NCBI GenBank assembly: GCA_913061365.1
Contig: CAJXUT010000005.1
Span: 1 to 37,804, forward strand
Length of the DNA stretch: 37,804 bases
DNA from: an uncultured Colwellia sp.
GTDB taxonomy: Bacteria > Pseudomonadota > Gammaproteobacteria > Enterobacterales > Alteromonadaceae
Direction of reading: 5' to 3'
The first letter of the stretch is position 1. Each line of letters starts with the position of its first letter. Under the pieces are notes generated by a model, which searched no databases, was not told the origin of the DNA, and saw only the letters and a list, made by a program, of their open reading frames with translations. This document shows, one piece after another, positions 26,972 through 34,627 of this stretch. The translations under genes were made by a program, and so were the position numbers.

Positions 26972-28402
26972 ATGAAAACTCTTTTTACAAAAATGAATGC
27001 TTTACTGCTTACTATCCTCATACTAAGTGGCTGTAGTGCTAACTCATTTAATGACTTATTTAGTAGTTACAGTCAACAAATGAGGGGCGTAAAGCAGGCT
27101 CAAAATCAAGGAAACTTCCAGCAAGCCATTAGTTTAATACCAAAACGTAGTAGTCATGATGGTAGCTATAATTTAGGGTTATTAGAAAAAGCACGTTTAG
27201 AGTATTTAGCAAAGAATAACAATCAAAGTAGAAAAGGTTTTGCTCATGCTTATGAGCTTATCGAACAAAGCCAACAACAAGCTAAAATAGAACTTAGCCG
27301 TGGCCTTGAAAATGTCGCTGCCATTGTAAGTAACGACAACGCAGTACGCTATGATATTCCGTTGTATGAGCAAAGTATGCTCCATAGTTATCAAGCATTG
27401 AACTATATCACGCAACAAGACTTATCTGGTGCTTTGGTAGAAGTAAGGCGTGCCAATCAAGTTCAAGAAAAAGCATTAAAAGCGAATAGCGATAGTATTA
27501 ACAAAAGTCTAGCAAATGCCAATAATGAAAAGTTCAGTATAGATAACCTACCGCAACAATATCCCAGTATGAACCGTACTATTGGTGACGTGAAAAATGG
27601 CTTCCAAAATGCCTATACTTTTTACCTATCCGCTTTATTGTATGAAAGCGCAGGACAACCAAATGATGCTTACATTGATTTCAAAAAAGCATTAGAGATT
27701 TATCCCGATAACCACTATTTACAACAAGACGTATGGCGCTTAGCAAAGGCTTTACAAATGACTGACGATTTAGCTTTGCTTAAATCAACATTCCCCAGAA
27801 CTATTACGAAGAAAAATAAGCATAATAATAATCAGGGCAAAGTTATTTTTATTGTTGAAAACGGTATCGTAGAGGCTAAACAAGAAACATCGTTAAGTCT
27901 CCCTATTTATACAAGCCATAATGATGTTCGTTTATATAATGTTGCTTTACCTAGTTATTCTAACCAGTTAACCGTTTATTCCCCTTTAACACTTACTTAT
28001 CAGGGTAAACATTATCAAACAGAAGAAATTGTTCGATTACAATCATTAGCGGCGAAACAACTACAAGATAAACTGCCCGTTATTATCACCCGACAAATAA
28101 CACGCTTAATTGCTAAAGAAGAAATAAGACAAACATTAGCAAGGAAAGGTGGCGATATCGGCAATATATTCGCAAATATTTACAACATTGTTACTGAAAA
28201 AGCTGATACAAGAAGTTGGAGTACCTTGCCTGATAGTATTCAAATTTTAACGCTTAATTTATCCGCTGGCCATCATATGCTTAATATAGATATTAATGGT
28301 GTAAATAAACAAATTGAAGTATCCATAAACAAAAATAGACAAACATTAGTCACACTAAACTCCATCGGCGCTTATGTTGACTATAGTGTATTCAATCTAT
28401 AA
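26972..28402 (+). CDS. COG3014 family TPR-like lipoprotein
   Basis: A 476-aa predicted outer-membrane lipoprotein with the signal LLTILILSGC (lipidated at C21). The mature N-terminal half is helical and TPR-like: KQAQNQGNFQQAISLIPKRS, YNLGLLEKARLEYLAKNN, and FYLSALLYESAGQPNDAYIDFKKALEIYP. The C-terminal half is probably beta-rich. It matches what I know as the COG3014 family, which in Vibrio and relatives sits upstream of ycfL and lpoB. It heads a four-gene operon (31 nt to the next gene). Its role is unknown. The context suggests envelope or peptidoglycan assembly. Confidence 0.8.
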   Translation: MKTLFTKMNALLLTILILSGCSANSFNDLFSSYSQQMRGVKQAQNQGNFQQAISLIPKRSSHDGSYNLGLLEKARLEYLAKNNNQSRKGFAHAYELIEQSQQQAKIELSRGLENVAAIVSNDNAVRYDIPLYEQSMLHSYQALNYITQQDLSGALVEVRRANQVQEKALKANSDSINKSLANANNEKFSIDNLPQQYPSMNRTIGDVKNGFQNAYTFYLSALLYESAGQPNDAYIDFKKALEIYPDNHYLQQDVWRLAKALQMTDDLALLKSTFPRTITKKNKHNNNQGKVIFIVENGIVEAKQETSLSLPIYTSHNDVRLYNVALPSYSNQLTVYSPLTLTYQGKHYQTEEIVRLQSLAAKQLQDKLPVIITRQITRLIAKEEIRQTLARKGGDIGNIFANIYNIVTEKADTRSWSTLPDSIQILTLNLSAGHHMLNIDINGVNKQIEVSINKNRQTLVTLNSIGAYVDYSVFNL

Positions 28403-28433
28403 CACAAACCTATGATTACGAGGAGATAACACT

Positions 28434-28895
28434 ATGTTATTTATTAAAAAAGTATCACTACCCTTGGTGTTGTTTATATCAACTTTACTTATTAGTGCTT
28501 GTCAAAATATACCACCAGTAACTTCAGGTATAGGCAGTACAGAACTGAGTCCATCACAAAAGTATGAACAACACTTACAGATAGATAATAAAGAATTAGC
28601 AAAGCGAGTTCATATCAGCGATCTCAAATCACGCAAACAAAATGATTTTTTACAAGTCAATTTGAGCCTTACAAGTACGTATGAGAAATCATTACAACTG
28701 CAATACCAATTTGTGTGGTTCGACCAAAATGGTTTTATCATTGAAGCAGACAAAACGCCTTGGCAGCCGTTTGAACTGCACGGTATGCAAACCAAAACAG
28801 TTACGAGTTTAGCACCAACGCCACAAGTTGCTAAATTTAGCTTTTATGTACGAGAAGTTCCTGAAAAGTTCTATAAGTACAACTCAACAAATTAA
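28434..28895 (+). CDS. ycfL: YcfL family lipoprotein (DUF1425)
   Basis: A 153-aa lipoprotein with a lipobox at LLISAC. The mature domain resembles YcfL/DUF1425, a small beta-sandwich: LQVNLSLTSTYEKSLQLQYQFVWFDQNGFII, then WQPFELHGMQTKTVTSLAPTPQVAKFSFYVRE. YcfL lies directly before lpoB in E. coli too, so synteny supports the call. The function of YcfL is unknown. A GAGGAG ribosome-binding sequence precedes the ATG. Confidence 0.85.
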   Translation: MLFIKKVSLPLVLFISTLLISACQNIPPVTSGIGSTELSPSQKYEQHLQIDNKELAKRVHISDLKSRKQNDFLQVNLSLTSTYEKSLQLQYQFVWFDQNGFIIEADKTPWQPFELHGMQTKTVTSLAPTPQVAKFSFYVREVPEKFYKYNSTN

Positions 28896-28926
28896 ATAAA
28901 TTATTACTCCCATAAAGGACAATATT

Positions 28927-29529
28927 ATGAATAAACTACTTATGACCGCCAGCTTTAGCCTAGCTTTAATTGCATTAGGTGGATGTACAAACAAATCTGT
29001 CGTTCGTTATGGTGATGCCACAGCCGTTGAAACGACTAATATTAACTTTGGCTCAACTGATTTACAGAAAGTAGCAAGCCAAATGACAGACTCTTTACTG
29101 ATCTCCCCTGTTGTTGGTACCTTAACAGCGAATACACGCCCAATATTATTTGTTGAAAGTATTAAAAACAAAACTAGTGAGCATATTGATACTGAATCAA
29201 TCACTGATTCGATATCAACTAAATTATTACGCTCTGGTAAGTTTCGCTTTGTTGATATGGCTCGAGTTGCAGCAGTAAGGGAACAACTAAACTTTCAACA
29301 AAGTGGTGGCTTAGTCGATTCAAGTAAAGCAATAGCATTTGGTCAACAAGTTGGCGCGCAATATATGCTTTACGGTAATTTATCTAGCATAGTGAAATCG
29401 AATAAAGATAAGTCTGATGTATATTACAAGTTCACATTACGCTTACTAGACTTAAAAAGCGGTTTAGTAGAATGGGCTGATGAGACTGAAATACGCAAAA
29501 CAAAAGAGAAAAAACTAGTTAGCTGGTAA
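28927..29529 (+). CDS. lpoB: Penicillin-binding protein activator LpoB
   Basis: LpoB is an outer-membrane lipoprotein that reaches through the peptidoglycan and activates the synthase PBP1b. The 200-aa protein has the lipobox ALGGC (C20), a short linker, FGSTDLQKVASQMTDSLL, RPILFVESIKNKTSEHIDTESITDSI and the C-terminal QVGAQYMLYGNLSSI. This is the known LpoB order. The linker between lipid and domain seems shorter than in E. coli LpoB. That might mean a thinner periplasm gap or a partner difference. It is third in the COG3014-ycfL-lpoB operon. Confidence 0.9.
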   Translation: MNKLLMTASFSLALIALGGCTNKSVVRYGDATAVETTNINFGSTDLQKVASQMTDSLLISPVVGTLTANTRPILFVESIKNKTSEHIDTESITDSISTKLLRSGKFRFVDMARVAAVREQLNFQQSGGLVDSSKAIAFGQQVGAQYMLYGNLSSIVKSNKDKSDVYYKFTLRLLDLKSGLVEWADETEIRKTKEKKLVSW

Positions 29530-29538
29530 GGAGGTTAC

Positions 29539-30015
29539 ATGAAAGCGATATCACACACCCTGTTAGCATTATGTTTATTATTTTTTTATTCCACTGATAG
29601 CTATGCTAATTATGACCGAAACAAGGCTGTGCCTGTAGAAAAGGTGCTTTTTGGCAAAGTAATCACTGTACGTAACATCAATCATGAAGAGTTAATACGT
29701 GACAAAAATAATGGTTGGCATAATTTTGGTGGGGCGCTTCTTGGTGGGGTAATTGGTCACCAATTTGGCGATGGCAGTGGTAGAGATGTTGCTACCATAC
29801 TTGGTGCTATTATTGGCGGTTCTATTGCAAATGATAGACAAAAACAACCGAAGAAAAAGATCACTTATTTAGTTGAGTTAATGATAGAAACTGAAAAAGG
29901 TGAACAGTTTATGGTACTACAAGATTATGATAGAACGATGGTTTTTCATGCCAATGACAAGATCAGAATGATCTATCTAGCTAACGATACCGTAAGAATT
30001 GATAAACAAAGATAA
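29539..30015 (+). CDS. Glycine-zipper 2TM domain protein
   Basis: A 158-aa envelope protein with a cleavable signal peptide (cut near YANYD) and no lipobox cysteine. The glycine zipper is at about 65-100: GGALLGGVIGHQFGDGSGRD and ATILGAIIGGSIAND, as in the SlyB/17-kDa surface antigen group. A C-terminal beta-like domain follows (ITYLVELMIETEKGEQFMVLQ). A GGAGG ribosome-binding sequence directly follows the lpoB stop 9 nt upstream, so it is translated from the same mRNA. The last codons and stop lie inside a 10-bp tandem repeat. Confidence 0.85.
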   Translation: MKAISHTLLALCLLFFYSTDSYANYDRNKAVPVEKVLFGKVITVRNINHEELIRDKNNGWHNFGGALLGGVIGHQFGDGSGRDVATILGAIIGGSIANDRQKQPKKKITYLVELMIETEKGEQFMVLQDYDRTMVFHANDKIRMIYLANDTVRIDKQR

Positions 30016-30038
30016 ACAAAGATAAACAAAGATAAACA
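30001..30038 (+). repeat. 10-bp tandem repeat GATAAACAAA, 3.8 copies
   Basis: Three exact copies and one partial copy of gataaacaaa start at the last codons of the glycine-zipper gene and run past its stop. The stop (TAA at 30013-30015) lies in the second copy. Changes in copy number downstream of the stop would leave the protein unchanged. It looks like a slipped-strand expansion. Confidence 0.95.
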
Positions 30039-30515
30039 GGCACGCTTAACATTGAATAAGTAGTTGAGTGAAAACAATGACAATATTTCTATTTTAACTT
30101 TTACTAAAATATGAAAATGCTCAAATGTTTATCACTCTTCTGCTTATGTTTATCACTTTTCTGTGATAACTCTGTGATAAATACATTGAAACCTGTAAAA
30201 AAAGACATTGTTGAAGAAAAAATTCGACTAATTTTTTAAATCTGCTCAGTTTATCTCAATGCTCACAATCAATTTTTCAAAAATATTGTTTCTGTAACAC
30301 CCCATAAATAAATGGGATAAAAAGCCGTATAACAAACACTCCAACAGATATATTCAAGATTAAATTTACCTAAACCAGCGGTAATAAATCAAGTGCGTTT
30401 TTTAATTAATCCTTCGCTAAAACAGCCGTTTAAGAATTGTTATACTTTCGTGATACATAATTTTTTTTCTCTTTGTAAACTAAAGTTGAAATAATTTAGC
30501 TCACAAGGAAAAAAC
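30016..30515. other. 500-nt intergenic region upstream of the spondin genes
   Basis: AT-rich gap between the lpoB operon and the spondin pair. It holds the tail of the 10-bp tandem repeat, a possible 42-codon ORF with an internal duplication (30111-30239), and the spondin promoter region. The last 80 bases (TTGTTATACTTTCGTGATACATAATTTTTTTTC) contain -10-like hexamers. A ribosome-binding sequence (AAGGAAAA) precedes the spondin ATG. No clear terminator for the lpoB operon was found. Confidence 0.5.
30111..30239 (+). CDS. Possible 42-aa peptide with internal duplication
   Basis: A short ORF not in the track reads MKMLKCLSLFCLCLSLFCDN and then a charged tail ending KIRLIF. It has a signal-peptide-like basic and hydrophobic start. 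An 18-nt segment occurs twice, 21 nt apart and in frame (30126-30143 and 30147-30164), giving CLSLFC twice. The two base differences between the copies are both synonymous (CTC/CTT and TGC/TGT). Against a real gene: there is no recognisable ribosome-binding site, and the region is also rich in inverted TTATCAC/GTGATAA pairs. It may be a decayed lipoprotein start. Confidence 0.25.
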   Translation: MKMLKCLSLFCLCLSLFCDNSVINTLKPVKKDIVEEKIRLIF

Positions 30516-31352
30516 ATGAAACTCTTTAAAGTAGCATCTGCGGTTGCATTAGCTTGTTCAAGCTCGGTGTTAATGGCACAAACAATTGACATTACAATTA
30601 CCAACCTTACTCATGCTCAGAACTTCACGCCGCGTTTAGTGATAGCTCATGATAGTTCAGTAGACGCTTTTGAGCCTGGTGTAGAAGCAACAAGCGCTTT
30701 GGCATGGCTTGCAGAAGCAGGTGTAATTGACGATGCACAAAATGCAGCATCTTCAGGGCAAAATTTTGAAGCACTTTTAGGTCCTACAGATACAGATAAT
30801 ACAAGTAATACTTGGCATCGTTTTGGCGGCTTAGTCGCTCCTTCTACAACCTCAGCATCATATTCATTTGATACTTTAGATAAACCTTACCTTTCAATTC
30901 TTACCATGTTAATCCCTACAAACGATGCATTTGCAGGTTTAGATAGCATTGAAATTCCAACAACTCCTGGCACGTATACTTATATGCTAAATGCATACGA
31001 TGCCGGAACCGAGCTAAATGACGAATTAAATAGCACGCGCACCGATATTGTAGAACAAGACACCGGTAACGCACTAGGTGGCTACGGTGTTCCTGGCGTT
31101 GCTGGAGTGGGCGCATCACCTGTAGCTTTAGGTGTAGGTGGAACAGGTGTTGCAGTAAAAGTTGGTTTTGCTGTTGACGGTTCTGCAATCGGTGCCAATG
31201 AAGTTGTTGACGGAACAGACGGTCCAGTACACATTCATAGAAATATTCTCGGTGATACCAGCTTAACTGATGGCGCTAGTGATTTGCAATCAACCGAACA
31301 CCGTTGGTTGAACCCTGTTGCTCGAGTAACCATTACTATCCCAGCACCTTAA
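30516..31352 (+). CDS. Secreted Spondin_N domain protein
   Basis: A 278-aa exported protein with a signal peptide (cut likely after VLMA, residue 22). The mature protein matches the Spondin_N domain, a calcium-binding beta-sandwich known from animal F-spondin and found in many marine bacteria. Marks are ITITNLTHAQNFTPRLVIAH, ATSALAWLAEAG, SILTMLIPTNDAFAGLDSI, YDAGTELNDE and the HxH pair in GPVHIHRNI. There is no anchor, so it is periplasmic or secreted. Its function is unknown. A paralogue follows after 17 nt, so the two are co-expressed. Confidence 0.88.
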   Translation: MKLFKVASAVALACSSSVLMAQTIDITITNLTHAQNFTPRLVIAHDSSVDAFEPGVEATSALAWLAEAGVIDDAQNAASSGQNFEALLGPTDTDNTSNTWHRFGGLVAPSTTSASYSFDTLDKPYLSILTMLIPTNDAFAGLDSIEIPTTPGTYTYMLNAYDAGTELNDELNSTRTDIVEQDTGNALGGYGVPGVAGVGASPVALGVGGTGVAVKVGFAVDGSAIGANEVVDGTDGPVHIHRNILGDTSLTDGASDLQSTEHRWLNPVARVTITIPAP

Positions 31353-31369
31353 TTTAGGGAGAACAGATC

Positions 31370-32191
31370 ATGAATATGAACAAAATAAACCTAGCGCTAT
31401 TACCCCTTATTGCCGTATTAGTAACTGGCTGTGGTGATGACGGCAAGGATGGTGCTCCTGGTCCTGCTGGCGTTGCCGGAGTTGACGGTACAGATGGTGT
31501 TGATGGCATTGACGGAGCTAATGGTAATCTTGCTGTTTTCACGGTGCAATTAACTAACCTAACTTACAGTCAACCATTTTCACCAGCAGCAATAGTTTTA
31601 CATGAGCCTGGTTATAACATTTTTATTGACGGTGAAAAGGCAAGTACAGCTTTAGAAGTACTTGCTGAGTCAGGTAACCCTAGCGATATCATTACCGAAG
31701 CAATAGCAACAACAGAGTATTTAGATGCAATTGCTAGTGACGGCGCAACTGCGCCAAGATCTATAGGCAATGTATCAACGTTACTAGTGCCCTTGTTAGA
31801 TGTTGATGATTTAAAAATCAGCCTAACAACAATGTTAGTAGATACAAATGATGCATTTACTGGTTTAAACGCAGCCGACATTAGTAATATGGCAGTGGGG
31901 CAATCTGTTAGCTTTATGGTGCCTTCGTGGGATGCTGGTACAGAAGCAAACACAGAAACAGCTAGCACAATACCAGGACCAGCAGCCGCTGCTGCCGGTG
32001 GTGGTGGAGCAAGTGCAGGTTTTGATGCTGCACGTGACGATCTCTTCGATCGAGTTCATTTTCACCCCGGCGCTGTGACTAATGCGAATGCTGATGACGC
32101 CAGTAAAGAAGGGTTAAGTACATCAATATTAACAGAAGCTGATCGTTGGGATAATCCAACATCAAAAATTGTAATAACACGTACGCGTTAA
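31370..32191 (+). CDS. Spondin_N lipoprotein with collagen-like stalk
   Basis: A 273-aa predicted lipoprotein (VLVTGC, lipid on C21) related to the preceding gene. After the cysteine come nine Gly-X-Y triplets (GKDGAPGPAGVAGVDGTDG..., 25-52), a short collagen-like stalk. A Spondin_N domain follows: VQLTNLTYSQPFSPAAIVLH, ASTALEVLAESG, TTMLVDTNDAFTGLN, SWDAGTEANTE and the HxH pair in DRVHFHPG. An Ala/Gly-rich insert (about 204-217) interrupts the domain. The lipid anchor plus stalk would hold the domain off a membrane surface. It is followed by two hairpins, the second a terminator. Confidence 0.87.
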   Translation: MNMNKINLALLPLIAVLVTGCGDDGKDGAPGPAGVAGVDGTDGVDGIDGANGNLAVFTVQLTNLTYSQPFSPAAIVLHEPGYNIFIDGEKASTALEVLAESGNPSDIITEAIATTEYLDAIASDGATAPRSIGNVSTLLVPLLDVDDLKISLTTMLVDTNDAFTGLNAADISNMAVGQSVSFMVPSWDAGTEANTETASTIPGPAAAAAGGGGASAGFDAARDDLFDRVHFHPGAVTNANADDASKEGLSTSILTEADRWDNPTSKIVITRTR

Positions 32192-32196
32192 TTAAA

Positions 32197-32229
32197 GTGA
32201 GTATATGCTCGTTAAGAGTAGATACTCAC
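32197..32229 (+). other. Hairpin behind the spondin operon
   Basis: GTGAGTAT pairs with ATACTCAC over a 17-nt interval that itself holds a short CTC/GAG stem around GTTAA. It starts 5 nt after the second spondin stop. There is no following T run, so it is more likely an mRNA-stabilising 3' hairpin ahead of the true terminator at 32251. Confidence 0.5.
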
Positions 32230-32250
32230 CAGTGTATAAAACAAGTATAT

Positions 32251-32273
32251 AAAGCCACCTTTCGGTGGTTTTT
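32251..32273 (+). terminator. Rho-independent terminator of the spondin operon
   Basis: Stem CCACC/GGTGG with a TTTC loop, extended by A-T and G-U pairs at its base, followed directly by TTTTTATTT. It should separate the spondin pair from the two-component genes downstream. Confidence 0.85.
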
Positions 32274-32390
32274 ATTTACAATTACCTCAACAAAATAGAA
32301 CAAATTTACCCAGTACCAAGTACACTATTAGCGAATAATATTTATATACAAATGAACTAGGCTTTCGCTCAGGTAAATTAGGGTACAAAG

Positions 32391-33149
32391 ATGAAAGATA
32401 AAATTTTAATTGTTGAAGATGAAACAGACATCGCCAACTTAATTCAAGTGCATTTGACAGAATTAGATATCGACAGTGATATTTGCTCTCATGGTCAACA
32501 GGCACTTGAACTAGCTTTGAATCAAAACTACCAACTTGTGATGCTTGACGTCATGTTGCCGGGTATGAATGGGCTAGATATTTGTCGCCAACTTCGCCAA
32601 ATAAAGCCTTTACAAGCCATCTTAATGTTAACGTCTAAAACCTCTGAAACTGATAGAGTTCTCGGTCTTGAATTAGGCGCAGATGATTACATGACAAAGC
32701 CTTTTAGTATTCGCGAATTACAAGCAAGAGTTCGTACTCAACTCAGACGAGTACATGCATTAAGTGATAAAAGTAAAACTGAGTTTGCTTCACAAAATGA
32801 AACAAGTCAATCAGGTCAAAATGAAGTACAAAGTAGTAATAGTACTTGCATAGGACAATTGTTAGTTGATCATCGTTATCACCAAGTAACTTATAAAGAC
32901 AACGTAATTAATTTAACATCAACAGAGTTTGAGCTTTTAGGCTTTCTTTGTAAAAACCCTGACCAAGTTTTCTCTCGTGCTCAGCTTCTTGATAGTGTTT
33001 GGGGTTATAACCATAGTGGTTATGAACATACAGTTAATTCGCATATCAATCGCTTACGTAACAAATTAGAAGAAGATTGCGCTGAACCTCAAATAATTCA
33101 AACTGTCTGGGGCGTGGGTTATAAATTAAATTCTAAAGGAGTTTACTAA
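32391..33149 (+). CDS. OmpR-family response regulator
   Basis: A 252-aa two-component response regulator. The receiver domain (1-120) has the acidic pocket VEDE (8-11), phospho-acceptor D53 (VMLDVMLPGMNG), and the conserved lysine in DDYMTKPFS. A polar linker rich in Q, N and S (about 125-150) is longer than usual. The C-terminal winged helix (about 155-248) shows NLTSTEFELLGFL, VFSRAQLLDSVWGY, TVNSHINRLRNKLE and VWGVGYKL. It lies 2 nt before the kinase gene. Target genes are unknown. The neighbouring spondin operon is a candidate. Confidence 0.95.
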   Translation: MKDKILIVEDETDIANLIQVHLTELDIDSDICSHGQQALELALNQNYQLVMLDVMLPGMNGLDICRQLRQIKPLQAILMLTSKTSETDRVLGLELGADDYMTKPFSIRELQARVRTQLRRVHALSDKSKTEFASQNETSQSGQNEVQSSNSTCIGQLLVDHRYHQVTYKDNVINLTSTEFELLGFLCKNPDQVFSRAQLLDSVWGYNHSGYEHTVNSHINRLRNKLEEDCAEPQIIQTVWGVGYKLNSKGVY

Positions 33150-33151
33150 GT

Positions 33152-34627
33152 ATGCTTTCACTTTATCAACGCCTTGCTTTATCTGTTTGTTGCGCCTTTA
33201 TCCTCATCGCATCATTACTTTTTTATTGGAGTAACTCCCTAGCTGAGCAATCAAAGTTTCAAGCCGAACAAAAGCTTCATATAGAGCTTGCTGCACATTT
33301 AGCTCATGATAACCCATTACTACAAGATGGTGTTTATGATAAAAAAGCCTTAGAAAACTTATTTCATTCATTAATGATACTAGGCCCTTCTTTTGAATTC
33401 TATTTCTTAGATCCTGCCGGCAATATCATTACTTACTCAGCTGATCCAAGTAAAATAAAGCGTCAATCTGTTGAACTAAGCCCCTTAGTTGCTTTAATTG
33501 CTAATCCTGAAGCAGTTCCTATCTTTGGTGATGATCCTCGTAATATAAACAAACAAAAGATATTTTCTGCCGCGCCTATTTATCGCGGTGAAAATTTACA
33601 AGGTTATCTTTACGTTATCATTGGTGGTGAAATTTATGACTCTATTTTTGACCAAGTTAAAAATGATGTAAATTTACAGCAATACAGTACATTACTCATT
33701 GGTACATTATTACTATTATTACTCATGCTTCTTGCTGTTTTTCGCTATTTCACTAGCCCTATTAAAAAACTTGCAACAGACATGCAATCGATTAAAGCGG
33801 CTCAATTTGATCAATCGAAAGTGTCTTTAAGCCAATGGCAACAAGGTAAAAATAATGAAGTTCACCTGCTTGGTACTACCTTTAGAGAAATGGTTACACA
33901 AATTAATTCACAGTTAGCTCAGTTAACAGAAAATGATCGTATTCGACGTGAATTACTAACACACTTATCCCATGACCTACGTACTCCATTAGCGACTATG
34001 CAAGGCTATATTGAGACAATGGTAATTAAAGGAGATAACCTTTCATCACAAGAACAAACTGAATACCTTGCAACAGCCCAACGAAATGCTATGCAGTTAA
34101 AGCGCTTAATAGATCAAATATTTGAATTAGCTCACTTGGAAGATGGTCAAGTTACAGTGAATCTAGAAACCTTTGCTATTGGTGAGTTACTCCATGACAT
34201 CATGGCAAAATTTGCACTTAAAGCAAAAAGTAAAAATATTCAATTATCATTACAACCTCAACAATGCCGTTTTATTGTGTATTCAGATATTGCAAAACTT
34301 GAACGTATTATTACCAATTTATTAGAAAACGCACTTAGACATACAAATGAAGGTGGAGAAGTTGCCATCATTGTCAGTCAGTTAACAGATAAGGTAAAAG
34401 TGGCTGTAACAGATAATGGTTCTGGCATCAGTAAAGAAGATATCGCTTACATTTTTGATGCTAGATATCGTGCTAGCAATGCGATTGAGGATAGCACCCC
34501 TCATGCGGGGCTAGGATTAGCAATCAGTCAAAAATTAAGTAGAATTTTAAACTCTGAATTATTGGTAGATAGCCAGTTAGGCTTAGGTAGTAATTTTTCT
34601 TTATCATTACAAAGAGTAAAGCACTAA
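33152..34627 (+). CDS. Membrane sensor histidine kinase
   Basis: A 491-aa kinase paired with the preceding regulator. TM1 is at about 8-28, an extracytoplasmic sensor domain at 30-177 (with a PAS-like segment FEFYFLDPAGNIITYS), TM2 at about 178-198, and HAMP at 199-255. HisKA carries phospho-acceptor H274 (HLSHDLRTPLATMQGY). The ATPase domain has NLLENALRH (N box), DNGSGISKED (G1) and HAGLGLAISQKL (G2). All catalytic boxes are intact. The sensor ligand cannot be predicted. Its last four bases overlap the end of pfkA on the other strand. Confidence 0.95.
   Translation: MLSLYQRLALSVCCAFILIASLLFYWSNSLAEQSKFQAEQKLHIELAAHLAHDNPLLQDGVYDKKALENLFHSLMILGPSFEFYFLDPAGNIITYSADPSKIKRQSVELSPLVALIANPEAVPIFGDDPRNINKQKIFSAAPIYRGENLQGYLYVIIGGEIYDSIFDQVKNDVNLQQYSTLLIGTLLLLLLMLLAVFRYFTSPIKKLATDMQSIKAAQFDQSKVSLSQWQQGKNNEVHLLGTTFREMVTQINSQLAQLTENDRIRRELLTHLSHDLRTPLATMQGYIETMVIKGDNLSSQEQTEYLATAQRNAMQLKRLIDQIFELAHLEDGQVTVNLETFAIGELLHDIMAKFALKAKSKNIQLSLQPQQCRFIVYSDIAKLERIITNLLENALRHTNEGGEVAIIVSQLTDKVKVAVTDNGSGISKEDIAYIFDARYRASNAIEDSTPHAGLGLAISQKLSRILNSELLVDSQLGLGSNFSLSLQRVKH

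Noticed and set aside
31354-31968. Minus-strand ORFs across the collagen-like and spondin region
   Set aside because: They are low-complexity reverse-frame shadows of the spondin lipoprotein gene, without ribosome-binding sites.
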